Shown here piece by piece: positions 1 through 6,023 of a stretch of DNA of 6,108 bases. The position numbers were made by a program, and so were the translations under genes. The notes beneath the pieces were generated by a model. That model saw nothing but the letters and a program-made list of their open reading frames with translations. It was not told the DNA's origin and searched no databases. This DNA comes from Thermaurantimonas sp046299575 (lineage in GTDB: Bacteria > Bacteroidota > Bacteroidia > Flavobacteriales > Schleiferiaceae): contig NZ_JBKBHX010000013.1 of the NCBI RefSeq assembly GCF_046299575.1, forward strand, positions 1-6,108, read 5' to 3'. How positions within the stretch are numbered: position 1 is the stretch's first letter; each line of letters begins with the position of its first letter.

Positions 1-548
1 TAGACAATCATGATGTAGCACGCATTTACGGAGTTTTGGGGAGGGACTTGCAAAAGCTGAAAATTGCGCTTGGTTGGCTGCTCACGCTCAGAGGAATCCC
101 TTGCTTGTATTACGGTACTGAAATTTTAATGGCTCATACCGATGGGCACGGTCTCATTCGTCAAGACTTCCCCGGAGGTTGGCCTGATGATAAGGTCAAC
201 AAATTTTTTTCGGAAGGGCGAACGAATGAAGAGAATGAAATTTTCCGATTTATCAGTAGCTTAAATCATATGAGAAAAGCCCATCCGGCTCTTTCTACCG
301 GCAGATTCACACATTTTGTACCAAGAGAAGGGTTGTATTTCTACACAAAGACTGATAAAGAGGGAGGGCAGTATCTGATCATATCCAATGTGAAATCACA
401 AAGTATTCGATTTAATCCTTCTGAATTTATCTCACTGTCATCCATGCGGCACCTCTTTGGCGATAAAGTAGAAATAGAGCCGAATGCGACTAATGATTTG
501 GAAGTAGTCGTGCCGGCAAAATCCTTTTCTATATACAAGATTAAATAA
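1..548 (+). CDS. GH13 alpha-glucan hydrolase, C-terminal part (neopullulanase/cyclomaltodextrinase, SusA-like)
   Basis: This is the 3' end of a glycoside hydrolase family 13 gene; the 5' part lies outside the window. The frame is open from position 3 and reads DNHDVARIYG, which is conserved region IV of GH13. The Asp of NHD (codon 12-14) is the transition-state-stabilising residue; the nucleophile and acid/base residues would be upstream. It continues with RGIPCLYYGTEILM, the usual end of the (beta/alpha)8 barrel, and with IRQDFPGGWPDD, seen in Bacteroidota SusA/neopullulanase-like enzymes. A C-terminal beta-sandwich of about 80 residues follows and ends in VPAKSFSIYKIK. Known role of the family: hydrolysis of alpha-1,4/1,6 glucans, usually in the periplasm in Bacteroidota; the signal peptide is not visible. 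A TTG at position 36 is an internal Leu codon, not a start. The stop TAA at 546-548 is followed at once by a terminator hairpin. The exact substrate cannot be told from this fragment. Confidence 0.88.
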   Translation, partial: DNHDVARIYGVLGRDLQKLKIALGWLLTLRGIPCLYYGTEILMAHTDGHGLIRQDFPGGWPDDKVNKFFSEGRTNEENEIFRFISSLNHMRKAHPALSTGRFTHFVPREGLYFYTKTDKEGGQYLIISNVKSQSIRFNPSEFISLSSMRHLFGDKVEIEPNATNDLEVVVPAKSFSIYKIK

Positions 549-549
549 T

Positions 550-575
550 AAAAACCGACCCTAAAGTCGGTTTTT
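550..575. terminator. Bidirectional rho-independent terminator
   Basis: A perfect 10-bp inverted repeat (AAAAACCGAC at 550-559, GTCGGTTTTT at 566-575) encloses a 6-nt loop. It has a T run on the plus strand and, because the other arm is A-rich, a T run on the minus strand too. It begins 2 nt after the GH13 stop codon and lies 21 nt beyond the stop of the converging minus-strand gene (597), so it can end transcription from both sides. Confidence 0.9.
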
Positions 576-596
576 ATTAACTATATTTCAAAAATG

Positions 597-1709
597 TCAG
601 GGACTTACATAATTAATAGAAACATTGAAATAAAATGCTCCGTCAGTTTGATTTCTCATGGCATATGGTTGAGTGCGAATCAAGTTATAAAAATCAGGCC
701 GGCCTTTTTCGAGTCGGTCTCCATCAAATGCATACATAATCCGGTAGCCTGCTTGTAATCCCAGCCACCAAAAATTTTTGATCTGTCGCTGGTAGTCCAG
801 TCTTAGGCGAAGTTCTCCCCTACGGATCAAAAAATCAAATTCATCGTTGCTGAATTGGCTGATGCGATAGCTGGAGCCCTCCAGTTCATATCCAAAGAGC
901 AACAAAGAACGCGGGCTGAATGTGTAGCGACCATGACCCCTGGCAGGTAGCAATATCTCGGCTCCCCATTTTCTGGAAAGTGAAGTCCAATTGTACAGCA
1001 AGACAGGCACATAGTTCATGCCACCAGCGCGATATGTGCGTGAAATACCTACGGCCCATTGTTTGCGATCGTTGGGTCGCTGACCATACAACACGGCACC
1101 AGAATACAAAAGTTTACCGTCTGTGATGTTGGCCCAACTGTAGTTTCCGCTTACATCGAGCTGAATCTGAGCTATGATAAAGTTCTTTTCATCGAAGGGT
1201 ATGTAGAAGGTATTGATCCATCCGACTGTTCGAAGGCCATATCGATCAAGTGTATCAGTCATATGCATGAGTGAGTCACGCCAGAATTCATGACTGCGCT
1301 TGCGGGCCGTGTATTGCACATCCCATAGGTTCACCTGCGTTTGCCAGAGAAAGCGATTATTGGATATCACAGGAGTCATAAATTGCAATCGAAGACCTCC
1401 AGTGTAGTTTGCAAGTCCTTTTTCAGCATCAAAGTTCAGATTGGCACTGTCCAGCGGAAAGGTACCGATCTCCGTAAAACGCATTTCGTAAGGCAACTGT
1501 ACGTCCCATCCCAGTGAGAAAAAGCGCTGAGGTGAGAGACCAAAAATTCGTGAATTGGCGTAGGTTTTGGTTGGTTTTCCAAGGTATTCTACATCGCCAT
1601 AGTCGTAGTCGTCTTCATCGTCCTCTTCGGATTCAGTGATTACTTGCGAATGGATAGGCAGTACAGCCAGGAGCAGGAAGAGGGTAAAATGTGTTAATCG
1701 CCAAAGCAT
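597..1709 (-). CDS. Predicted outer-membrane beta-barrel protein (DUF6268-like)
   Basis: A 370-residue secreted protein. Residues 1-21 form a signal peptide with a hydrophobic core (FTLFLLLAVLP) and probable cleavage before Gln22. A strongly acidic stretch follows (residues 26-41, 11 of 16 are Asp or Glu). The rest is rich in alternating aromatic and polar residues, with repeated short amphipathic strands such as GGLRLQFMTPV, WGAEILLPARG, LRLRLDYQRQI and AFYFNVSINYV at the end, as expected for an outer-membrane beta-barrel. The general look recalls DUF6268 barrel proteins of Bacteroidota; that family name is from memory and not certain. No transport or enzyme motif is seen, and there is no plug domain or TonB box, so it is not a TonB-dependent receptor. 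The ATG lies 3 nt after the stop of the DUF2147 gene, which implies co-transcription. It is the last gene of the cluster and ends at the shared terminator. Confidence 0.75.
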   Translation of the reverse strand: MLWRLTHFTLFLLLAVLPIHSQVITESEEDDEDDYDYGDVEYLGKPTKTYANSRIFGLSPQRFFSLGWDVQLPYEMRFTEIGTFPLDSANLNFDAEKGLANYTGGLRLQFMTPVISNNRFLWQTQVNLWDVQYTARKRSHEFWRDSLMHMTDTLDRYGLRTVGWINTFYIPFDEKNFIIAQIQLDVSGNYSWANITDGKLLYSGAVLYGQRPNDRKQWAVGISRTYRAGGMNYVPVLLYNWTSLSRKWGAEILLPARGHGRYTFSPRSLLLFGYELEGSSYRISQFSNDEFDFLIRRGELRLRLDYQRQIKNFWWLGLQAGYRIMYAFDGDRLEKGRPDFYNLIRTQPYAMRNQTDGAFYFNVSINYVSP

Positions 1710-1712
1710 ATT

Positions 1713-2177
1713 TTATTCTTTTTTCTTTACGGCCACGCGTGTCCAGACGTCGGTACGCCCCAAAGCTTTTACCCCAATAAAACCTCGGATGTCTAGGGTA
1801 TTTTCATCTCTCATCTTAATGACACAGCTGTAGGTATTTCCATTTTCCGGGTCATAGATGGTTCCGTCTGTCCATTCGTCTTTTCCGCTGTAGCTAAAAT
1901 CTTTAAGAATTCTGTAGCCTCTTAGGGGCACTTGGCGCATTGACTCATCAGGGTTGTTTTTATCTACTTTGGGCTGATTGGTTACAGGATCAATGGGTTC
2001 GCGAAGCCAAACAATTTTACCATAGTATTTCTCGCCAATTTTTTCAATTTTTACGCGGGCTTTTCCATGTGAAGGTTCCCAAACACCAATTAAGCGGTCA
2101 GCTTCATCTGAATTTTGAGAAAATCCCTGAGAGGTGATCCAAAAAATTGCAAAAAATAAATGAACGATTTTTTTCAT
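1713..2177 (-). CDS. Secreted DUF2147 domain protein
   Basis: A 154-residue protein with an N-terminal signal peptide (MKKIVHLFFAIFWITSQGFS, cleavage probably before Gln21) and one DUF2147 domain from about residue 28 to 148. Family hallmarks visible are GVWEP (31-35), YYGKIVWL (51-58), NPD (75-77), IYDPENG (107-113), RGFIG (131-135) and a final W-T-R (145-147). The fold is expected to be a small lipocalin-like beta-barrel in the periplasm. The family has no firmly established biochemical function. I chose the ATG at 2177 over a TTG two codons upstream (2183) because it gives the usual MKK signal-peptide start. It sits 12 nt after the lipoprotein gene and 3 nt before the outer-membrane barrel gene, so it probably belongs to the same transcript and may act with those envelope proteins (inference). 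Confidence 0.88.
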   Translation of the reverse strand: MKKIVHLFFAIFWITSQGFSQNSDEADRLIGVWEPSHGKARVKIEKIGEKYYGKIVWLREPIDPVTNQPKVDKNNPDESMRQVPLRGYRILKDFSYSGKDEWTDGTIYDPENGNTYSCVIKMRDENTLDIRGFIGVKALGRTDVWTRVAVKKKE

Positions 2178-2189
2178 ACTCAATTCAAT

Positions 2190-2702
2190 TTAATAGTTAA
2201 CACGCAGTTTAAACTTGACTAGTGCAGAAAAATCACCATCCAAATCTTCTGCCAAATCCGCATCCATTACTATATTTATCCTATCAAGCTGAAGAAACCG
2301 TTCAATTTTCTTCTGTTCATCAGCTACTATCAGTTGAACTTCAGATTCTTCGGCGGCTATGTTGTTAGCAAAGGCAATCTTCTGCATGTCAACATTTCTG
2401 CCTGAAATCTCAATTTTTGCGTTTTGCACTTTCGTATTTGGATCTATTACCAATGTTACCTCCTCGAACCGCGCTGATGAAATTTTTTCTTTTGAAAAAT
2501 CTATATCCGGAAAGAGTTTTTTCAGGTTCACATCCCAAATTCCGATTGCCGTGTTGACTCCTTCAAATAGAGGAGACTCAGCCTTGACTTCCACAGATAC
2601 GGTGGCTTCAGAACTTTTGTTTGCTCTTTTACACGAATTTAGTTGAGCTAAAATCGCAATACCCATCAGCAGAAATATCGCTTTTTGTTTCATTACTTTC
2701 AT
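2190..2702 (-). CDS. Unrecognised lipoprotein
   Basis: A 170-residue predicted lipoprotein. The N-terminus has a positively charged start, a hydrophobic core and a lipobox L-N-S-C with the lipidated Cys at residue 24. The residues just after Cys (K-R-A-N-K) lack the acidic Lys-(Asp/Glu)2-type signal described for surface export in some Bacteroidota, so it more likely faces the periplasm (inference). The mature part is about 146 residues of predicted alternating beta-strands, for example EVTLVIDPNTKVQNAKIEI and FSALVKFKLRV, with no Cys and no catalytic motif. I do not recognise the family; its size and strand-rich nature suggest a YceI-like fold, but YceI motifs are not evident. The start codon overlaps the phosphoribosyltransferase stop (ATGA at 2702-2699), a sign of translational coupling. 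A second ATG at 2693 could also serve and would still keep the signal peptide. Confidence 0.8.
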   Translation of the reverse strand: MKVMKQKAIFLLMGIAILAQLNSCKRANKSSEATVSVEVKAESPLFEGVNTAIGIWDVNLKKLFPDIDFSKEKISSARFEEVTLVIDPNTKVQNAKIEISGRNVDMQKIAFANNIAAEESEVQLIVADEQKKIERFLQLDRINIVMDADLAEDLDGDFSALVKFKLRVNY

Positions 2703-3211
2703 CTTAAATAAACTTTATATCGATCAGATGACAAATCTACAAAAACATGCTCTTGGAGAGAGGTGGATAACTGAATACCCACTACATCGCAGTATACGGG
2801 GAATCGTTTATGATTTCGGTCCACAAGTACAGCAGTAGTCAATGAAGCGGGACGATAGCGCAAAAACGGTTTCAGGGCATACAAGAGAGTACTTCCAGTG
2901 TTGAGCACATCATCTACTATGAGAATATTCCTGCCATCGAGACCGGGTAGGTCAGGGGTAATTTTTGCCGGTAATGTATGTGGCAGCTCTTTGTCAAGGG
3001 TCAAGGAAAAAATATGAATTTTTATAGCGGAAATTTCTTTCAGACGGTTCGCAAGCAACTGACATAATATACTTCCTCTTGGTGTAATCCCTACCATGTA
3101 CAGGTCTGTGATGATATAATGGTGTTCATATATCTGCCATGCCATACGGTCGATGATGTGGCAGATTCGATTGTGCTCCAGGATGGGTGATTCAGTTTGA
3201 TGAAAGTTCAT
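2699..3211 (-). CDS. PyrR-like phosphoribosyltransferase family protein
   Basis: A 170-residue cytoplasmic type I phosphoribosyltransferase. The PRPP-binding motif ILIVDDVLNTGSTL lies at residues 96-109, with the paired Asp100-Asp101 and the T-G-S-T phosphate loop. VGITPRG (40-46) is the loop near the active site, and AVLVDRNHKRFP (127-138) matches the 'LVDRGHRELP' segment of PyrR. The whole length aligns with PyrR (pyrimidine regulator with uracil phosphoribosyltransferase activity) by eye. It differs at points usually kept in PyrR: the TGRT loop reads TGST, and the YRDD-type segment after the second strand reads approximately TLDKE. It may therefore be a purine or pyrimidine phosphoribosyltransferase of unknown specificity and not a true RNA-binding PyrR. 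No pyrimidine genes are nearby. It lies 21 nt after fah and overlaps the lipoprotein start by 4 nt. Confidence 0.85.
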   Translation of the reverse strand: MNFHQTESPILEHNRICHIIDRMAWQIYEHHYIITDLYMVGITPRGSILCQLLANRLKEISAIKIHIFSLTLDKELPHTLPAKITPDLPGLDGRNILIVDDVLNTGSTLLYALKPFLRYRPASLTTAVLVDRNHKRFPVYCDVVGIQLSTSLQEHVFVDLSSDRYKVYLR

Positions 3212-3232
3212 ATTCTATTTAAAATAATGAAA

Positions 3233-4513
3233 TTAGTAGTTGATTGCGGGCAGAATAGTAGATTTACACTGGCCAAAACCCAAGTACAGATCATTTTTCT
3301 GACAAAATGCACGCATTATCACGGTGTCTCCATCGAGTAAAAAAATCCGCTCTGTACCGTCTGATAGTTTTATGGGTTTGGTTCCTTTCCAGGAGAGTTC
3401 GAGCATGGAGCCAAAACTGTCCGCTGCAGTTCCGCTAATGGTGCCTGAAGCCATGATATCTCCGGCCTGAATATTGCAGCCGTTTACAGTATGATGTGCA
3501 AGTTGCTGGCTCATGTTCCAGTACAGATATTTAAAATTGCTGCGGCACACCGTTGTAGGTTGACAATCGGAGGGGATAATATCCACTTCGAGCTGGATGT
3601 CGAAGGTTTTCTCTCCCGAAGATTTGAGATAGGGGAGAAGTTCCTTTTCCGGTTGAGGGCCTTCACAGCGAAAGGGCTCAAGTGCATCAAGAGTAACAAT
3701 CCATGGTGATATCGTTGAACCAAAATTTTTGCCTAAAAACGGACCCAAGGGTTGATATTCCCACTTCTGTATATCTCGGGCACTCCAATCATTGAAAATG
3801 ACCATTCCAAAAATATATTCTTCTGCTTCATCAACCTTTATGGGCTGGCCGAGTGGTTTACCACGGCGCGTTACAAAAGCCATTTCAAGTTCGAAATCAA
3901 GCTGCTTGCTGGGTGAAAATATCGGATTGTCAGCTCCAGGGGGCAGGATTTGGCCCCATGGACGATGCAGATGGGTGTCTGATACAACAATACTCGATGC
4001 ACGACCGTGATAAGCAATCGGCATGTGCAGCCAGTTGGGCATCAATGCATTTTCCGGCCCGCGAAACATGGTTCCAACATTGGCAGCATGCTCTTTGGAA
4101 GAGTAGAAGTCTGTGTAATCACCCGGTTTTATTGGTAGGTGTAGTTGTACGCGATGATGAGATACGATGATATTGTCCTTAATCTCTTTATCTAGGTCAT
4201 AAAGTCCGGCATGCTTATCTGTAAGCAATTCAATAAGCCGCCTTCTAACAGATTGGTGTACTTCACGAGGAAGATCTATAAAGTCATTTAAAAATTCCGA
4301 GGCAAAATGTTTGAGAACAAGACCATCGGCCCGAAGAAGTCCACTCTGAAACAGGAGTGAAAGATTAATAATGTAATCTCCTATGCGACTAACTGCTGAG
4401 TGGCTTCCGTCTTCAAAATAACCTATACCATACGGAAGATTGTAAACCGGAAAGTCACTCTTTTCAGGAATTTCTAACCAGCATTTCAGATTTTTTAATT
4501 GAAGTGTATTCAT
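3233..4513 (-). CDS. fahA: Fumarylacetoacetase
   Basis: Fumarylacetoacetate hydrolase (EC 3.7.1.2) splits fumarylacetoacetate into fumarate and acetoacetate, the last step of tyrosine and homogentisate breakdown, in the cytoplasm. At 426 residues it is close to the animal enzyme (about 419). There is an SH3-like N-terminal domain (about 1-125) and then the FAH catalytic domain. By alignment from memory with mouse FAH, key residues are present: metal ligands Asp135, Glu208, Glu210 and Asp242; catalytic His142 in EHAANVG; Arg151, Tyr168, Arg246, Gln249 and Lys262. The residue equivalent to Thr257 is Ser266, a mild change. Signature strings include DYTDFYSSKEHA, YHGRASSIVVS, NDWSARDIQKWEYQPLGPFL and FGSMLELSWKGTKPI. 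It is the first gene of the five-gene minus-strand cluster and is divergent from glyA; a good -7 element lies about 30 nt upstream. No hppD or hmgA is nearby. Confidence 0.97.
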   Translation of the reverse strand: MNTLQLKNLKCWLEIPEKSDFPVYNLPYGIGYFEDGSHSAVSRIGDYIINLSLLFQSGLLRADGLVLKHFASEFLNDFIDLPREVHQSVRRRLIELLTDKHAGLYDLDKEIKDNIIVSHHRVQLHLPIKPGDYTDFYSSKEHAANVGTMFRGPENALMPNWLHMPIAYHGRASSIVVSDTHLHRPWGQILPPGADNPIFSPSKQLDFELEMAFVTRRGKPLGQPIKVDEAEEYIFGMVIFNDWSARDIQKWEYQPLGPFLGKNFGSTISPWIVTLDALEPFRCEGPQPEKELLPYLKSSGEKTFDIQLEVDIIPSDCQPTTVCRSNFKYLYWNMSQQLAHHTVNGCNIQAGDIMASGTISGTAADSFGSMLELSWKGTKPIKLSDGTERIFLLDGDTVIMRAFCQKNDLYLGFGQCKSTILPAINY

Positions 4514-4529
4514 TTGGTATGGATATTTG
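4499..4529 (+). promoter_or_regulatory. Possible glyA promoter
   Basis: TTG at 4499-4501 and GATATTTG at 4522-4529 (one mismatch to TAnnTTTG) are separated by 20 nt, within the range known for Bacteroidota promoters. Transcription would begin near 4534. That leaves about 30 nt of leader before the ATG at 4564, but only about 9 nt before the ATG at 4543. The -33 part lies inside the 5' end of fah. The match is imperfect, so this is tentative. Confidence 0.3.
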
Positions 4530-4545
4530 ACCAGAATTTAATATG

Positions 4546-4553
4546 CAAACCTA
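4546..4553 (-). promoter_or_regulatory. Probable -7 promoter element for the fah cluster
   Basis: On the minus strand this reads TAGGTTTG, an exact match to the Bacteroidota sigma factor -7 consensus TAnnTTTG. It would start transcription near 4541, giving a leader of about 28 nt before the fah ATG at 4513. No convincing -33 TTTG is seen at the usual spacing; the nearest T-rich stretch (TTTC at 4572-4569) is only 15 nt away. The site overlaps the first codons of the longer possible glyA reading frame. Confidence 0.5.
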
Positions 4554-4563
4554 CATCACTTTT

Positions 4564-5847
4564 ATGTGGAAAGATGACTATGTTTTTGACCTTATAAAGA
4601 AAGAAAAAAAACGTCAAACCGACGGTGTTGAACTCATTGCTTCAGAAAATTTTGCCAGTGACCAGGTCATGAAGGCTATGGGAAGTGTGCTTACCAATAA
4701 ATATGCAGAGGGATTTCCCGGAAGACGATACTACGGCGGTTGCGAGGTTGTAGATGAAGTTGAAACTGAAGCAATCAATCGGGCCAAATTGCTCTTCGGG
4801 GCAGAATATGCATGTGTACAGCCACACAGTGGCTCTCAGGCAAATGCGGCTGTATATCTGGCTATTCTGAAACCCGGTGACAAAATCATGGGATTTGACC
4901 TTTCTCACGGCGGACACCTGACGCATGGCAGCCCGGTGAGCTTCAGCGGAAAGCTTTACCAAGCTGCCTTCTACGGAGTGGAGAGAGAAACCGGACAGAT
5001 CGACTACGAAAAAGTCAGAGAGCGCGTTTTGCATGAGAAACCCAAACTCCTTATCTGCGGTGCGTCTGCTTACAGTCGGGATATTGATTACAAGACATTT
5101 AGATCTATCGCAGATGAAGTCGGAGCTTTTTTATTGGCCGATATCTCGCATCCCTCAGGTTTGATTGCCAAAGGTGTGCTCAATGATCCGCTTCCTCATT
5201 GTCATTTTGTGACTACGACTACCCACAAGACCTTACGCGGCCCTCGAGGCGGACTCATTTTGATGGGCAAAGATTTTGAAAATCCTTTTGGTCTTAAAAC
5301 TCCAAAAGGCGAAACGCGCATGATGTCGTCGCTCATAGATGCAGCGGTTTTTCCCGGAGTGCAAGGCGGGCCTCTTGAGCATGTCATAGCAGCCAAGGCC
5401 GTGGCATTTGGAGAGGCGCTTACAGATCAGTTTATGAAGTACATCCTGCAAGTGCAGAAGAATGCCCGCGCTATGGCTAGTATGCTAAAAGATATGGATT
5501 ACAACATCATATCCGGAGGTACTGACAATCACTTGATGCTAATCGACCTCAGAAATAAAAACCTCAGCGGCAAAGCAGCCGAAGCTGCGCTAGGGCAGGC
5601 GGGCATTACGGTAAATAAAAATATGGTGCCATTTGACGACAAATCGCCCTTTGTCACCTCCGGTATTCGCATTGGTACTCCGGCCATTACGACCAGAGGT
5701 CTGGACGAGAGAGACTGCCAGAAGATAGCGGTCTGGATTGATGAGGCTTTGAAAAATCATTCTTCAGAAAGCACTTTAGCCAAGATTCACAAAGAGGTCA
5801 AAAAATTCATGAGGCAATTTCCTCTGTTTCATTGGCATAAGGATTAA
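4564..5847 (+). CDS. glyA: Serine hydroxymethyltransferase
   Basis: GlyA (EC 2.1.2.1) is a cytoplasmic PLP enzyme that converts serine and tetrahydrofolate to glycine and 5,10-methylene-tetrahydrofolate, the main source of one-carbon units. At 427 residues it is the normal bacterial length. Visible motifs, numbered from this start, are ELIASENF near residue 23, YYGGCEVVDEVE, the PLP-contacting Asp193 and His196 in ADISHPSG, the PLP-binding Lys222 in TTTTHKTLRGPRGG, and GGTDNHLMLIDLR and SGIRIGTPAITTRG in the C-terminal domain. I chose the ATG at 4564 because MWKDDYVFDLI lines up with the usual Bacteroidota GlyA start. An in-frame ATG at 4543 would add MQTYITF, which has no counterpart in the family and overlaps the likely fah promoter. 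It is divergent from fah. No clear terminator follows; the SRP RNA gene begins about 50 nt downstream. Confidence 0.97.
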   Translation: MWKDDYVFDLIKKEKKRQTDGVELIASENFASDQVMKAMGSVLTNKYAEGFPGRRYYGGCEVVDEVETEAINRAKLLFGAEYACVQPHSGSQANAAVYLAILKPGDKIMGFDLSHGGHLTHGSPVSFSGKLYQAAFYGVERETGQIDYEKVRERVLHEKPKLLICGASAYSRDIDYKTFRSIADEVGAFLLADISHPSGLIAKGVLNDPLPHCHFVTTTTHKTLRGPRGGLILMGKDFENPFGLKTPKGETRMMSSLIDAAVFPGVQGGPLEHVIAAKAVAFGEALTDQFMKYILQVQKNARAMASMLKDMDYNIISGGTDNHLMLIDLRNKNLSGKAAEAALGQAGITVNKNMVPFDDKSPFVTSGIRIGTPAITTRGLDERDCQKIAVWIDEALKNHSSESTLAKIHKEVKKFMRQFPLFHWHKD

Positions 5848-5858
5848 GCGATATATTA

Positions 5859-5885
5859 AGTTTTTATTAAACGGGACTAAAAACT
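5859..5885. repeat. AT-rich inverted repeat overlapping the ffs promoter
   Basis: AGTTTTTA (5859-5866) and TAAAAACT (5878-5885) form a perfect 8-bp inverted repeat with an 11-nt spacer. The left arm covers the expected -33 region of ffs and the right arm ends at the first base of its -7 element. As an RNA hairpin it would be weak and has no T tract after it, so it is a poor terminator for glyA. It could be an operator or simply chance in an AT-rich gap. Confidence 0.35.
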
Positions 5886-5892
5886 ACCTTTG
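5861..5892 (+). promoter_or_regulatory. Promoter of the SRP RNA gene
   Basis: TACCTTTG at 5885-5892 matches the Bacteroidota -7 consensus TAnnTTTG exactly. A T-rich -33 region (TTTTT at 5861-5865) lies 19 nt upstream, though it lacks the G of TTTG. Transcription is expected 4-5 nt after the -7 element, near 5897, which is exactly where the closing stem of the SRP RNA (GGGCAAG) begins. This agreement supports both calls. Confidence 0.7.
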
Positions 5893-5896
5893 CAGA

Positions 5897-5992
5897 GGGC
5901 AAGTCCCATACAACCAGCTCCTCGTGAATCCCCCAGGTCAGGAATGAAGCAAGGGTAGCGAGTCGTAGCGGTGTGATATGGTCAGCTTGCCC
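5897..5992 (+). ncRNA. ffs: Small signal recognition particle RNA (4.5S type)
   Basis: This is the RNA of the signal recognition particle, which with Ffh targets nascent membrane proteins to the translocon. The RNA folds back on itself. The closing stem is GGGCAAG (5897-5903) with CTTGCCC (5986-5992), extendable by A-U and G-U pairs to 5894 and 5995. A second helix pairs CCATA (5906-5910) with TATGG (5977-5981), and CTCG (5921-5924) pairs with CGAG (5959-5962). The apical part is SRP domain IV: CAGG (5934-5937), then UCA-GGAA-UGA (5938-5947) as a 3-bp stem with a GNRA tetraloop, then AGCA (5948-5951). These are the Ffh-binding asymmetric and symmetric loops, and CCC/GGG stacks below. There is no Alu domain, and the length (about 96 nt) is normal for the short bacterial form. 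T-rich sequence after the 3' end (TTTCTTTATTT) may aid termination. It has its own promoter and lies between glyA and an ATPase gene. Confidence 0.93.
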
Positions 5993-6023
5993 TTTCTTTA
6001 TTTATGGACATCAGCGTATCGAA

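Noticed and set aside
36..548. A complete small gene starting at TTG 36
   Set aside because: The frame is open to the window edge and the upstream codons encode the GH13 NHD motif, so the TTG is an internal Leu codon of a longer gene.
2178..2183. TTG start for the DUF2147 protein at 2183
   Set aside because: The ATG two codons later gives a standard MKK signal peptide, and TTG starts are rare.
3853..4170. 105-codon plus-strand ORF within fah
   Set aside because: It lies antisense to a well-supported fumarylacetoacetase and shows no protein-family features.
4543..4563. Longer glyA start at ATG 4543
   Set aside because: The extra seven residues do not fit the GlyA family start, would leave almost no leader behind the likely promoter and overlap the fah -7 element. 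It cannot be fully excluded.
4642..5034. 130-codon minus-strand ORF within glyA
   Set aside because: It is antisense to highly conserved glyA coding sequence and has an implausible composition.
5848..5884. Rho-independent terminator for glyA
   Set aside because: Only an AT-rich inverted repeat without a following T tract is present; it would be too weak as a hairpin.
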